Shown here: positions 11,173-23,816 of the stretch, in pieces
How positions within the stretch are numbered: position 1 is the first letter of the stretch
Layout of the letters: each line of letters starts with the position of its first letter
From: Tuctoria greenei
Lineage: Eukaryota; Streptophyta; Magnoliopsida; Poales; Poaceae
Assembly (NCBI GenBank): GCA_036927565.1
Contig: JAYESD010000001.1
Span: 268,347,560-268,411,559 of the forward strand
Reading direction: 5' to 3'
Length of the DNA stretch: 64,000 bases
The notes under the pieces: generated by a model
Seen by the model: the letters and a program-made list of their open reading frames with translations, nothing else
Databases searched by the model: none
What the model was told of the DNA's origin: nothing
Made by a program: the position numbers and the translations under genes

Positions 11173-12840
11173 GTGTCCACTCCCCTCCGGGTTCTCAAAA
11201 GTCATTCCCCACAACAAATTATTGGAAGCTTGCACGAACGAGTCACATGGTCCAGGTTTTGCGATCCAAACTCTCATGGTCATTCTGCTTTTGTTGCTTC
11301 TTTTGAACCCAAAGATATATCACACGCACTCACTAATGAATCTTTGATTATTGCCATGCAAAAAGAGTTAGAAAATTTTGAAAGAAATAATGTTTGGAAA
11401 CTTGTACCTCCACCTCAAGGTCACACTTTAATTGGAACTAAATTAGTGTTTAAAAATAAACAAAGTGGGGATGAGGTTGTGGTTAGGAATAAGGCTAGGT
11501 TGGTTGCTCAAGGTTTCACTCAAGTTGAAGGTCTAGATTTTGATGAAACTTTTGCTCCTGTTGCTAGATTAGAAGCCATAAGAATTTTGTTAGATTTTGC
11601 TGCATCTAAAGGTTTTAAGCTTTATCAAATGGATGTTAAAAGTGTTTTTCTTAATGGCTACATAGATGAGGAGGTTTATGTTAAGCAACCACCTGGTTTT
11701 GAAAATTCAGATTTTCCTAATCATGTTTACAAACTGTCCAAAGCCTTGTACGGTCTCAAACAAGCCCCTAGAGCATTGTATGATAGGTTAAAAACATTCT
11801 CACTTGAAAAGGGGTTTACCATGGGCAAGGTTGATAAAACTCTTTTTGTGCTTAACCATGTCAATGACTCTTTATTCGTTCAAGTGTATATGGATGATAT
11901 TATCTTTGGTTGTGCTTCTCATGATCTTGTGTCCAAGTTTTCTGCTGTGATGAGTTCAGAATTTGAGATGAGTATGATGGGAGAAGTCACGTACTTTTTG
12001 GGGCTGCAAATCAAGCAAACCAAGGAGGGTACCTTTGTGCATCAAACGAAGTATACAAAAGACCTCCTAAGGCGCTTCAACATGGACAAAAGCAAGCCTC
12101 TTCGGACACCAATGGGAACAGCAACAACACTTGAACTTGATCAAGATGGTGAACCCGTAGATCAAAAAGAATATAGAAGCATGATCGGATCATTTTTGTA
12201 CCTCACAACATCAAGACTGGACATACAATTCAGCGTATGTCTTTGTGCATGGTTTCAAGCCTCCCCACGTGCTTCACATCGTCAAGCCGTCAAAAGAATT
12301 CTCAGGTACTCACATGGAACTCAAGAATTTGGTATTTTTCTTCCTTCTTCCTCAACCGTTACTTTGAAAGCTTTTTCGGATGCTGATTTTGGGGGTTGTA
12401 GGATTGATAGGAAAAGTACTTTTGGTGCTTGTCATTTTCTTAGTAATTCACTTGTTGCTTGGTCCTCTAGAAAACAAAACTCCATTGCACAATCCACGGT
12501 TGAATCTGAATATGTAGCTGCTGCTAGTGCTTCCTCACAAATTATTTGGATTGTTCAAACACTTAAGGACTATGGGGTTGATCTAGATAGTGTTTCACTG
12601 TTTTGTGATAACACTAGTGCCATTTGCATTGCTAAAAACCACATGCAACATTCTAGAACTAAGCACATTGACATTAGGTATTACTTTTTCCATGATAATG
12701 TTGAAAAAGGAAACATTGTGCTTCACCATGTAGATACCGAACAACAATTGGCTGACATTGTTACAAAACCTTTGGATTTCACTCGTTTTTGTTACATTCG
12801 TAGTGAAATAGGGGTTATGCATCCTCATGGCCTAAATTGA
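11173..12840 (+). pseudogene. copia A-right reverse transcriptase-RNase H
   Basis: This 555-codon stretch, in the same frame as 10903-11172, holds the copia reverse transcriptase (KARLVAQGFTQVEGLDFDET; YQMDVKSVFLNG with motif A Asp; catalytic box YMDD near 11888 where copia elements commonly have YVDD). The RNase H follows (SDADFGGCRIDRKST; ESEYVAAA; FCDNTSA; SRTKHIDIRYYFF). It ends at the TGA 12838-12840, beside the first polypurine tract. The ORF has no internal stop but is separated from integrase by the TAA at 11170. Confidence 0.88.
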
Positions 12841-13842
12841 GGGGGAGTTTTCAAACTTGAGAAGTCTATGTGTGAATCTGAAATTAAAATAATATGAGCA
12901 TAGTATTTCATACATATATGACTTTGTGATTCCTTTTACATGCTGAATGTTCTTACTACATTACTCGTGTTATACATTTTATAGTTTTTGCCATGTCTAG
13001 TAATTGGAATAATTACTTACACTAAATCTGGTCATGGTTGAACTTTCTTTCTGTTTAGAACTTATTGCATGCTCACAAGTGCTTTTAATCATAAAGAATT
13101 AATCAAGTAATCAACTCACATGTTGAGTTTTTATGAACAAATATAAGTTGAGAAAAGATCAAGAGAATATGCATGCATCGCACTTCTTCTTTTGAGATGG
13201 CTTATCATTGCACTTAGATATGAACTTGGAAGAAGTTGTGTATGACTAAAACCATGTCCTTAAGCTTCTGATTGTCAAATGACATAAGCTTGGCTTGGTT
13301 GGTTAGAATAAGGCAGATGCGCATATAATCTCTTACAAATATCATATGATCAAAATTTGTGCTTTGAAAAATAATAAAATGCAGTAACAAGTGTCATGCT
13401 TTTAGTTTTTGAAATAGTTAAGTTTGTGAGATCATGACTTGTTAAATTGAAAATTTCATTTGATCTCTAGCATGGCTTACACTACTTTATGTATCTCATT
13501 GATGTGATAGTGTAATTTACTTGATAGTATGACTTGAATGAGCTTTGTTTTGTATGTATATGTTATAATATGCTCATAACAATTAAAATTTGTCTTATAA
13601 ACCTTGCTGAATACATTGTCAAAGCGGGGGAGATAATATGTGAACTTTTAAAGATAAGTTGATTACACATTGCACATGTTCACAATTGTTTTTGGCACAA
13701 TTCTTCTCAGGAGGAGAATTTCTTTTTCTCATTTTATTTCTATTTTACAAAGGGGGGGAAATTGTTTTCAAAACTTTTAATGTGAATAAGTCAATGTTCG
13801 GGTCTTAAGTGGTGTTGCCAATGCATTCATCAAGGGGGAGAT
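12836..13842 (+). promoter_or_regulatory. 3' untranslated part with multiple polypurine tracts
   Basis: There is no ORF of note. Purine tracts of the gggggag type recur at about 12840-12846, 13626-13633, 13751-13762 and 13832-13842. The last abuts the LTR start TGTGAGACC at 13843 and is the likely primer for plus-strand DNA. Repeated polypurine tracts in this position are known for Sireviruses. The rest is AT-rich and without recognisable features. Confidence 0.7.
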
Positions 13843-15698
13843 TGTGAGACCTATGTGTGTTGAATACATTGGCTTTGACCATAAATGTTTTGAATGCTTC
13901 CATAACATAATTTTAGCAAGGTCCGACTCTAGCTTCGAGCTTCTGCAAGGTCCGACAATAGGTTCAACTTTCTTTGTCTAGGTTCGACATGTTTTTGGGT
14001 AGCTCCGGTGAGCTTTGTCTTTAGCTCCAGCATGTCTTTGATAGCTCCGGCATGTCTTTGTTAAGCTTCGATATGTTTTGATAGGTCTATCTTATGTTGG
14101 TTAGCTCTGACATGTTTTTCTAGCTCCGGCTTTTGGTTGACTAGTTCCGACTAGCTTTGGCAAGCTCCGACGCTAGGTTGTACTAGCTTTGGTAAGCTCC
14201 GGTTCTAGGTTGTACTAGCTTTGGTAAGCTTCGGTGCTAGGTTGTACTAGCTTTGGTAAGCTCCGACTCAAGCTCCGGTTAGCTTTGGCAAGGTTCGGAG
14301 CTTGATCACAATGTTCTTGCTTTTACTGTGAAATGTTTAGAACTTGCTTTACATTGTTGGAAATATTGCTTAGTATTCATTTTCTAAGTTTTTGGTGCAT
14401 TTTGGTTGATATGGATGATATCATTTTGCTATGGTTTGCAACATGCTTACGTGAGGTGCTCACGTAAGATGTTGTAGTTTCGGAACTAACGAGAGTCAAG
14501 TCGAGGAATTGTGCTCAGAAATATTGGTTGTAAATTCATGTGCAGGTGTTGCTTGAGTTCAAGACATGGCTGGTGACGGGATCCATTGAACTAGTCTTAG
14601 GGAAAAGATGAGGTTCAACAACCAAGTTCGGGAGGAATTGTGGTTGAGTTGATCGGGAGGTCGCGCAGCATGTATGAATCAAGAACAATGCATATGAAGG
14701 TATCATGGACGTCGTTGGAAGATGATTGCACGTGTGCAAGGAGTGCATGGACGTGGCTGCATCGTTCCAAGGCGTGATAAAGAGATGTGGACGTAAAAAT
14801 TGGTCGGAAAGGTCCAACCGACTAGGTTATGGACTCAGGTTGCGGCTGAGTCGGGTTTGACTCAAATATGGAAAGATTTGAGTTGGTTCTGATAGGATTT
14901 CATGTGGGTCATGAATTTGGGTTGTTTTAGGAATGTGGGATACGTTCCTAATGTGTTTGGAAGTTTTAAGATTGCTTCTATCCGTGTATAGAAGAGTCCT
15001 AAGCATTTATGGAAAGTTACGATTCGTGATTTGAGTAGGATTAGAATCCTAGTTGAGATTGGGTTGGCCTAAGGGCTGGTTACATAAGCAAGGGAGGCCA
15101 GAGCTCGTGGTGCACCACTTTGAGTCTGTTCCTCTTGTGTTCTATTGAATAAAATTCGTAGTTGAAAGGAACTTTTGTGCCTTGTTCGTCCGACTTGTTC
15201 CAGACAAGTTTTTCTCGTCGAGTTTTCTACACAACACTACCTTTCTTTGGTGGTTTTATTATAACTTGAGTTTTATAGATCCAACTAACGTGATTCTTTT
15301 TGGGTTGTCTTCAAAATTTTATTATCTATCATCTTTCGAAATTTCACGGTCATTGGATTTCTGGTTTCTGATCTACACGAGTTTCTTTGCAGTGTTACAG
15401 AACTGTTTTTCTCGGGTAGGACAGATTGACCTTTGTTCGATCTTTCAATCGTAACTTGAGTTTATCTCAACGAATTTGAGTGATTATTGTTGTGTCATCT
15501 TTGTTACTTGATTCTCTATGATATCTTTCACTTTTTTCACAGTGAAACACATTTAGATTAGTCTCACACATGATTTCTTTAACAGATCGTTTTTCTGCCG
15601 AAGGGGTTGGGATTTCATTGTTTCTGCTGCGTAAGATTTTTAAATCTACCATTCACACCCCCCCTCTGGTAGCTTTTCACATTCTCTTTGATCCTACA
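13843..15698 (+). repeat. 3' LTR of copia A-right
   Basis: The LTR is 1856 bp, from TGTGAGACC to GATCCTACA. It contains the AGCTCCGG half-site array at about 13915-14305, a degenerate TATA region near 15084-15092, a possible poly(A) signal aataaaa near 15146-15153, and the C-rich U5 end (ttcacaccccccctctgg, about 15652-15669). It is the inverted relative of 5360-7262. Confidence 0.87.
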
Positions 15699-15719
15699 AC
15701 TCCTCCTCCGACAAAGAAG

Positions 15720-16754
15720 AAGAGAAGATAGCAACAATTGCCATGAAGAGATCAACCATGGAGAACAAACTCTTCCCCAACTTGGAGAGCTCAAGGCCAA
15801 CTTGCCTCATGGCCAAGGAGGTAAGAAAGAAGGTTAAATCTCAACCATCTTTTCCAATTTCTTCACATGAAAAATTTGATATTGGTAGTGAAAATTAATA
15901 TATGCTTAAAGATACGAGTAATAGTACATTGAAAAGATTGAAGATGTTGTCGGGTGAGATATTTGAGAAGGAAGAGCCCATCAACCGTCAAGAGGACATG
16001 CTCATCCAACAAAAGGAGAGATTTCAAGAGTTTGAGGAGCTCTTGGAGCTTGAAAGAGAAAGAAGCAATGCACTTGAACGTGAACTCGCTTTGAGCAAGA
16101 AAACTTGCTCAAACTTTAAGAACACTACAATTGTGCTAAAGGATGAACTTGTTAGCTTGATAAAAGTTAACAAGATCCTTGAAACACAAGTGGAGTCTCT
16201 CAAAGTCAATGCACCTTCTTCCTCTAAAAGCTCACCTTCTACAAATGTCAAATCCAAAACACCTCAACCTTGCAAATGCTCTAACTTAATTCTAAAACTA
16301 AGATGAGTTTAAAGTGGCACAAAACAAGCAAGCACCCAAATGTGACATATTTGACAAGGTGAAGATGGCATATGAACATAGTGCATATACCAACACAAAA
16401 CATTCTCTTGTCAAGGATGATCTTGGCTTTTCTAGGGAGAAGAGGCAAAACGCCAAAACTCTCAAGAATGGCAAAGACTTGATTATTTTTGTCAAAGGAG
16501 CTTCATATAACAATGAAAAAGGAAAGAACATTGCTACTTCACATGACATGGCTAAAAAGGAACCTCATCCATTGTTCCATCATTTTTATGCTTTATATGT
16601 TCTATTAAGGAACAAGTTTGGAAAGCCTTATGCTAGGTATGTTGAGCCACTCCGCAAGAGTCCAAAACCTTGCGTGTGGGTGCCCAAGTGCCTCTTGACT
16701 AACATCAAAGGACCGCTTGGGTACCTAAAGCCAATGCTTAACTCCATTTTGTAG
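15720..16754 (+). pseudogene. copia B gag C-terminal part (broken)
   Basis: These are remnants of a Sirevirus-like gag tail. The stretch 15902-16306 encodes a Glu/Lys/Leu-rich, almost certainly coiled-coil segment (QKERFQEFEELLELERERSN) and ends in a stop. The stretch 16314-16754 continues in another frame with KNGKDLIIFVKGASYNNEKG and CVWVPKCLLTN, the junction typical before the protease. A further stop lies before 15902. It is non-functional. Confidence 0.7.
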
Positions 16755-16759
16755 GCATA

Positions 16760-18140
16760 CTCCTTCGATGGAACCGAGTGGGTTCTTGATAGTGGATGCA
16801 CAAATCATATGACCGGAGAGATGAAGATGTTTGTGGAATATGAGCAAAAGGAAGATCCAAGTGAGGGAATCTATTTTGGGGACAATAGCCAAGGGAAAAT
16901 CCTTAGCACTGGTGAAATTGTTATATCCTCTAATCATACTCTTTCAAATGTTCTACATGTTGATTCACTCGATTATAATATTTTGTCCATATCACAACTA
17001 TGTGACAAATGTTATAATTGTCTTTTCACTAACGAGGGTGTGACCAACACAAGAAGGAGCAATAACTCAATTTCTTTTAAGGGTGTGCTCAAGGGAAAGC
17101 TCTATCTTGTGGATTTCTGTGCGGATAAAGCCCAACTTGACACATGCTTAATGGCAAAAACCAACATGGGATGGCTTTGGCATAGAAGACTAGCCCATGT
17201 TGGGATGAGGAACTTGCAAAAACTTCATAAGCGCGAGCACATTCATGATTTGAAGAATGTTGTGTTTGAGAAGGATAGGCCATGTAGCGCATGTCAAGCT
17301 GGAAAGCAAGTTGGAACTCAACATCCATCCAAGAACATCATGACGACAACAAGACCATTGGAGCTTCTAGACATGAACTTCTTCAGTCCAATCGCCTACA
17401 TAAGCATTGACAGTAACAAATATGGTCTTGTAATTGTCGATGATTTTACATGTTTCATTTGGGTGTTCTTTTTGCATGACAAAAGCAAGACTCAAGGTGT
17501 CCTCAAGAAATACTTGAGGAGAGCTCAAAATAAGTCCTCCTTCAGAATCAAGACTATAAGAAGTGACAATGGCACGGAGTTCAAGAACACTCAAGTTGAA
17601 GAGTTTTTTGATGAAGAAGGCATCAAGCATGATTTCTCGGCCCCCTACTCCCCTCAAAAAAATGGGGTGGCCGAGAGGAAGGATAGGACTCTCATTGAGA
17701 TGTCTAGAACCATGCTTGATGAGTACAAGACGTCAGACCGATTTTGAGCGGAAGCGGTTAACACCACTTATCATGCCATAAACCGGTTGTATCTCCATCG
17801 CATATTGAAGAAGACATCTTATGAACTCCTAACCGGTAACAAACCCAATATTTCCTATTTTTGTGTTTTTGAGAGCAAATGCTATATTCTCAACAAGAAG
17901 CCTAGGACTTCAAAGTTCATTTCAAAGTCCGATGAGGGTTTCTTGCTTGGTTATGACACAAACACTTACACCTATTGTGTCTTTAACAAATCCTCTGAAA
18001 TTGTTAAAGTATCACGTGACGTAGTTTTTGATGAGACTAATGGCTCCCAAGTGGAGCAAGTTGATCGTCATGTGCTAGATCAAGAAGAAGCCCCACAAGT
18101 GGTGATAGGAAGGATGGCACTTGGAGATATTCGACCATAA
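16760..18140 (+). pseudogene. copia B protease-integrase (stops)
   Basis: The protease motif WVLDSGCTNHMTGEMKMF is read at about 16782-16832. GAG-pre-integrase follows (WLWHRRLAHVGMRNLQKL; CSACQAGKQVG). The integrase core shows VIVDDF, IRSDNGTEFKN and GVAERKDRTLIEM. A TGA at 17745-17747 interrupts the core. The C-terminal part (17787-18140) continues with YELLTGNKPNISYF and FLLGYDTNTYTYCVFN, then ends in a stop. The acidic linker to the reverse transcriptase follows in shifted frames up to about 18470. Confidence 0.82.
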
Positions 18141-18488
18141 GAACAACCTCAAGACTCAAGTGGCCATCCCACACATCAAGCAAGTTCTTCCTCAAATGGT
18201 CAAGTTCAAGACCCTCAATATGCACCTCAACAAGATCAAAATGGAGGCATTGATCAAGGGGTGGACGAAGAAAATGAGGAAGAAGATGATGAAGATCCAA
18301 GACCTCAAGCACAACACCCAAGAGTACATCAAAACGTTCAACAGGACCATCCCGTTGACAACATCCTTGGAGACATCTCCAAGGGGGTAACTGCTCGATC
18401 TTGTATTGCAAATTTTTGTGAACATTACTCTTTTGTTTCTTCTTTGGAACCTCACAAGGTTGTAGAAGCTCTATGAGATCCAGACTGG

Positions 18489-19437
18489 GTGATGGCCATG
18501 CAAGAAGAGCTCAACAATTTCGAAAGAAATCAAGTATGGGAGCTCGTGAAAAGGCCAAATGCAAAAGTTGTGGGCACCAAATGGGTGTTCCGCAACAAAC
18601 AAGATAATCACGGGGTGGTTACAAGGAACAAAGCATTACTTGTGGCCAAGGGGTACTCACAAGTCAAAGGTTTGGATTTCGATGAAACCTTTGCTCCTGA
18701 AGCTAGGCTTGAATCAATTCACATATTACTTGCCTTTGCTACTCATAATAATTTTAAGATATATCAAATGGACGTCAAGAGTGCATTTCTCAATGGTCCA
18801 ATCAAAGAAGAGGTGTATGTGGAGCAACCCTCGGGCTTTGAAGATCAAGACTTCCCCAACCATGTCTACAAATTGCGTAAGGCTCTCTATGGCCTCAAAT
18901 AAGCTCCTAGAGCTTGGTATGAGTGCCTTAGAGACTTTCTAACTCTATGGTTTCAAAATTGGGAAGGCCGACTATACTCTATTCGCTAAGCATTTCAATG
19001 ATGATTTATTTGTATGTCAATTATATGTTGATGACATTATATTTGGTTCTACTAACAAAACTTTCTATGATGAGTTTTCGAGGATTATGACTGAAAGGTT
19101 TGAGATGTCCATGATGGGGGAGTTGAAGTTCTTCCTAGAATTTCAAATGAAGCAACCCAAGGAAGGCACGCTCATTAGTCAAACGAAGTATACACAAGAC
19201 ATACTAAAGAAGTTTGACATGGACAAAGCCAAACCCATCAAGACTCCAATGAAAACAAATGGGCACCTCGACCTTAATGAAGATGGTCCAAGTGTGGACC
19301 AAAAAGTATATCAATCCATGATAGGCTCATTGTTTTACTTATGTGCATCTAGGCCAAATATAATGCTAAATGTTTGTATGTGTGTTCGATTCCAGCTACT
19401 TCCAATGTGTGTCATTTGACCGCCATAAAGAGAAGAT
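18489..19437 (+). pseudogene. copia B reverse transcriptase (stops, truncated)
   Basis: The stretch 18489-18902 encodes VVGTKWVFRNKQDNHGVVTRN, the DFDETFAPEARLES block and IYQMDVKSAFLNG, ending in a stop after KALYGLK. An insertion or frame change follows near 18945. The catalytic YVDD box is encoded at about 19027-19038 but lies in another frame. The stretch 19087-19419 holds the later RT part (EMSMMGELKFFL, SRPNIMLNV). RNase H is missing. Confidence 0.82.
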
Positions 19438-22290
19438 TGCTCACGATAGCACAGAGGAGAGAGCTGGTGCGTTCAATCCAGTCCCGGTGTACGCGCTAAA
19501 AGTGCTCAAGCCTCCTTTAACACTCCACCCTTCAAAATTTAGCCCTCCAAATTAATTCACTAGTATGTTGTTAAATGATGCCCAAAACCGATTTTTGCCG
19601 AATTTCCAATTTGCATTCAGCATGTGCACTTTCAGCATACCAGATTCGATTTGCATCAAAAACAGCTTGATCAAGGTGAAAATAGCTCATATGCATGGGT
19701 GCATTTGAAAAATCATAAACCCGTGTTAAATCGCACTCAAATTTAAAGTTTGATGCTCCATAATATAGTTCATGATGTCAGGAACTCACTCAAAATTTCA
19801 TAATATTTGGAGCTCATTTGCTATTTCATTTCCACTCTTGAAATTTGTTTGCTCACTGAAAACAGTTCTAGAAGGCAGAACAGATGCTGCTGTTTTGTGT
19901 CACTGCAGTTGGACTCGACACGCCAGCCTCTACCTTTGTTTTCTTCTCAGCTGAACCCACTCCCCACACTCACTTCCAGTTGGGCCCAATTGACAACAGC
20001 GCCTCTCCTCTTTCCCTTGTGTCACTAAAATCTGGGCTCCACTTGTCACTACCGGGCAGATGGCCCCACTCGCCAGCATCGCCTCCTCTACCCTCTCTCG
20101 CTCTGCGCCCACCTTCACAGCTCGTGCGCCACGTGCTGCTTCGGCGACCGGCCAGCGTGGCGAAGGTGCTGCTTCGTTGTCTCCCTGCACACGCCAGCCT
20201 GCTGCCTCGCTCACTATTGGCCTTACCCTCACACACGAACAGAAGAGGCGAAAACCTAGCTCACCCCAGCGCCACCGCTCACAGCCGACACCAGCTCATT
20301 GTTGTCGCCCTCATGCCACCTAGAAGCTCGCCGACAACTGTCCGCATTCCGGCGAAGCTTGTAAGCCCCCTGCTCCCCTTCTCCCTTGCTGGTTCAAGCT
20401 CGCGCACCATTTTCCCCATTTTGGCTCACCGATGACTTCGTTGGAATTCAGCCAAATCCAAATTCCACCTAGTTGTTGCACCGTTCTCCATTCTCTTCTA
20501 GAACCGAGTTTCATCACAAGCTTGTGCACCCCTCGACCAAGTCATAGGGTGAATGATCGACCCTGCACACCGCAGTTCGAGTTTTGGCCGCCGCCGCCAT
20601 GGAGCACGTGCACGCACGGTGAACCCCTACCTCCGACCCTCCTCTCACCTTTCCAGTTTGCTCTAGATGTGTTCTATCATCGTGCGAAGCCATAGGACAA
20701 AATCCCTAGATGCTTAGATTGAGCTCATATCCACATTAGGCTACCATAAAAATTTCAGCTCCATTGCCCATGTAAAACTATTTTAGTTCCAGGATTTGCA
20801 TACTGACACATAAAGACTAAAGTGTGAACTATATGCATGTTTGGTACACTTATTTCTTAGAAATTGTTACCAGCTACATTATTGGTCACCATGTGCTAAA
20901 TGTTCATGATTACATTAAGCACACTGCATATCTTGTGACATGCATACTCACACTCATGCATGTATGTACGCCATCATCCTTAATGTGAACATACAAGTAT
21001 AACACAAGGTCATACCACACTTGAAGTTAAAAGAAATGTAATTCCACAATTACATCACTTTCATATACATGTAAATTACAGCAGCCCTGCATTTTAATAG
21101 TCCTTGTTCCATATGATGTATTACATGTCCAAAATTATGCATACATGGTCAATTAACACATGCTCCAAATAAATCATAGTCATAACATAATATTATATTT
21201 GTATCCATAAATTACAAAGAGGCTTGTTTAATTACTTCAATATGTTATGAATGCCCTAATGACCATGCTCCCTTAATATCCATATTTTTTCTCTCATTTA
21301 CCATCAAAGCATGCATATCTCATATAGCACCTATATGATTATGTTAGCGATTAATTTTCTTTTTGCATATATAACATAATACAGGGATTGAGGAGCTCGG
21401 GGAGGTACAACAAGAGGAGGAGAAAACTCAGCTAAACCTTAACTTAAGCACTAACATGGAGCAAGGCAAGCCCCGATTTTGCTCATCCTCCTTGATTGAG
21501 TCCTTTTTATAAAATTCACATATGTGTGTATCTTATTATTTATTGTGGATTACGCTTAAGTGTTGATATGAAACCCACTTGCATAGCCATAATGTCTTGG
21601 GTTGGATGGTAATTAGAGTCTACTTGTGCTATGCTAATCACGATGTTTAACTACTAAGGATGAGTAGAATGGGACTACTCACGGGAGTATGGCATCCACT
21701 TGAGGGTTTATGTATATTCATCATCTTTTAATGAAATTTGAGACAGCAAGCGCGTAGGGCAGCGGTACATGGGTGTCGTGTGCATAGTCTTGCTTGAGTC
21801 GATTGAGGATTGTGTTGAAGTCGACCCCTTGAACAAGTCTTGATTATGTACCAAAAAGATACTAGGATTATGGGAACTAGTAAACCGATGTACCTTGAGA
21901 CCTGGGTCGAACGTCCTTGCCGTTGTCCTCATCCCGAGTCGAGAGGATAGTTTGGAGTGCAAATCCTTTAGCGAGTGGCATCCGAGACGCACATTCACGT
22001 AGAGAACCCACACAGGATGGTAGATATTCTTTAGCCTTGGGTGTTTAGGGAAAGATTGCCATATATGATTTAAGTAAGTCTGTCATGCATCTTCAGAAGT
22101 GTGTATATGTCTTCTTTCCAGATTGTGTGCCCTTTGGGCGAGCGAGGGATTCTAGGGCGTGTCTATCACCCATCGAGAGAGTCGAGGGACGGACGGAAAA
22201 CACTAGTTCGATGCGGACAGCTACTTATGTCTTGCTAAACGGATGATAAGTGTGACTTGAATTCTATTTAAGTAATTTTACAATCTTCAT
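19438..22290. other. Non-coding LTR-like DNA, probably Ty3/gypsy-derived
   Basis: No coding domain is recognised. The part 19900-20660 is GC-rich with short overlapping ORFs that look like chance. The part 20700-21360 is AT-rich. Around 21385-21480 the block 'ggagcaaggcaagcccc' resembles 'gagcaaggcaagtgtcc' at about 38007 inside the gypsy LTR, and both are followed by a similar AT-rich region. This suggests a degraded LTR of a related gypsy family, but no LTR ends or target duplications were found. Both junctions (about 19437 and about 22250-22300) are approximate. Confidence 0.4.
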
Positions 22291-22311
22291 TGTACTAACA
22301 CGTATCGATAG

Positions 22312-23577
22312 GAGCGCGAGAGCGGTCAAGAGCCGACACCTATGCAGGTGTGGAAGAGGGGTCACTTGGCAAGTGACCCATCGCAGCCTAGCCAGCTATG
22401 TTCTCAGGCAGCATCGGGGGCGTTGGTGAGTTATTTTGTTAACTTAATTGAATTCTTTTTAATATTTTGATGATGTTATTTTTCTGTATTTCTAGGCAAG
22501 GTACGGGCAGGAGGTGCGGAGGCTTCAGGGCAAACAGTACGATTGGCAGCGCGTGCCAATCAACTCCGAAGCCGTGTATACATGCGGTGGTGGTAAACCT
22601 TACGGACGATAAGTTTTGTTATTTTTAATTAACTATCACGAACTTTGAGATAAGAAAATTTAATAATCTTACTTCTTTGTGTAGGTAAGCCATCTTTGAT
22701 GGAGTGGTCGACACGAGGGAGGCACGACCTTCCTCGACAGCCTCTTCATTGCAGCAGGCTAGGTCCAGCAGCCATGCCAACCAAGACCTAGAGCTCCAGA
22801 GTGTCCTGGAGGAGCTCCAGGGGACTCAAAAAGAGTTGTGACGGGCGAATGAGAGGCATGCAGTGGTGCTCAAGGCTAGGGACGAGTATCATAACTCGTA
22901 CATGCTACAGTTGCAAGCTGCCATGCAGTAAAGTTTTGACCGTTGTACTTAACATTTTCAATTGGTAAATGACATGTATATGATAATGCTTTGTTTTGTA
23001 TTTGTAGACTTTAGCTGCAGTCGTAGGACAACAGACTTTCGTTCCCCAATGGCAGTTGCCGCCACCGATGGAGCTGCCACAGGTGTCGACGACATGAGCA
23101 CAGGTACAAAATTACTCAAAATAGTCGTAACTAGTTAAACTTGCTCAAATTTAGTAAAATTTCATCAAACTTACTCAAACATAGCCAAAACTAGATAAAC
23201 TTGATAAAACTTAGTCAAAATGATAAAACTTACTCAAACATAGTCAAAACTAGTTAAACTTGCTCAAACTTAATGAAATATGATGAAACTTACTCAAACA
23301 TAGCCAAAACTAGTCAAACTTGCTCAAACATAAACGAAACTAGTTGATATTGCTCAAACTTAGTAAAATATGACTAAACTTACTCAAACATAGCCAAATC
23401 TAGCTTGTACTAAGCAAATTTAGTCATATATGTATTTTTAAACTTATATCTTATCTAACTACACTTGCACATCACAGAGACGGCTCAAACTCCATCGTCG
23501 TAGCTTCCAGCACTTGGACGACGCCTCGAGGACAACTTCCCGGGCTCCGGAGGCAGTGGGCAGGGTAGCGTTTAGTG
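22312..23577 (+). pseudogene. CACTA-associated protein, C-terminal exons
   Basis: Exon-like segments are separated by probable introns with gt..ag edges. The first is 22312-22432 (PMQVWKRGHLASDPS...). The second is 22496-22610 (ARYGQEVRRLQGKQYDWQRV, YTCGGGKPYGR). The third is about 22686-22930 (AIFDGVVDTREARPSS, then a Gln/Glu-rich helix with one in-frame TGA near 22839). The fourth is about 23009-23097. The last (about 23478-23577) ends DNFPGSGGSGQGSV, a tail seen in plant CACTA transposase-associated proteins. The family call is from memory of such proteins. With a stop and no upstream exons it is a remnant. Confidence 0.6.
23100..23430 (+). repeat. ~30-bp A-rich minisatellite in a CACTA intron
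   Basis: Degenerate tandem copies of a unit like tactcaaacatagccaaaac plus about 10 bases. The anchor tactcaaacatag starts at 23172, 23231, 23291 and 23381, i.e. spacings 59, 60 and 90, consistent with a 30-bp base unit. Confidence 0.75.
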
Positions 23578-23816
23578 TGGTGTGTGTCATATGTGTATAA
23601 TGTTTGTGAATTAGTGTTTTGCTATGCCTGTGGTGATATTTATATCTGTTTTTACATATGCCTGTGTGAGCTGGCCATTGAGCCAGGGCTGACCTCAACA
23701 CCAGGTCAGTATTTTCTGGTTTTTTTTTTAAATACCTTCCTTATTGGCTATGATTTCTGGTACCTAGCCATCGCCAATAAGCCATAATTATTGGCGACTG
23801 CCGTGAGTACCGTCGC

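Larger units (their letters stand above)
7263..15698 (+). mobile_element. Sirevirus-type Ty1/copia element A-right (plus)
   Basis: Order: 50-bp remnant of the 5' LTR (7263-7312), primer-binding site 7315-7326, gag 7375-9210, pol 9668-12840, an untranslated stretch with repeated polypurine tracts 12836-13842, and 3' LTR 13843-15698. All copia domains are present in the copia order (PR-IN-RT-RNase H), but several stops and frame changes make it non-functional. It lies next to the gag of another copia (15699 on), which suggests insertion into that element. No matching left target-site copy is found, because the left side is the inverted partner. Confidence 0.88.
15699..19437 (+). mobile_element. 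Ty1/copia element B, truncated at both ends
   Basis: This is a second copia family. The 5' side (LTR and gag N-terminus) is absent because element A-right abuts at 15698. The 3' side stops inside the RNase H region, shortly after SRPNIMLNVCMCVRFQ near 19395; the sequence then changes to LTR-like DNA. Protease, integrase and reverse transcriptase are recognisable in order on the plus strand. Confidence 0.82.

Noticed and set aside
19884..20435. 183-codon ORF in GC-rich DNA
   Set aside because: Low-complexity Ser/Pro/Leu composition with overlapping ORFs in other frames; fits LTR leader-like DNA.
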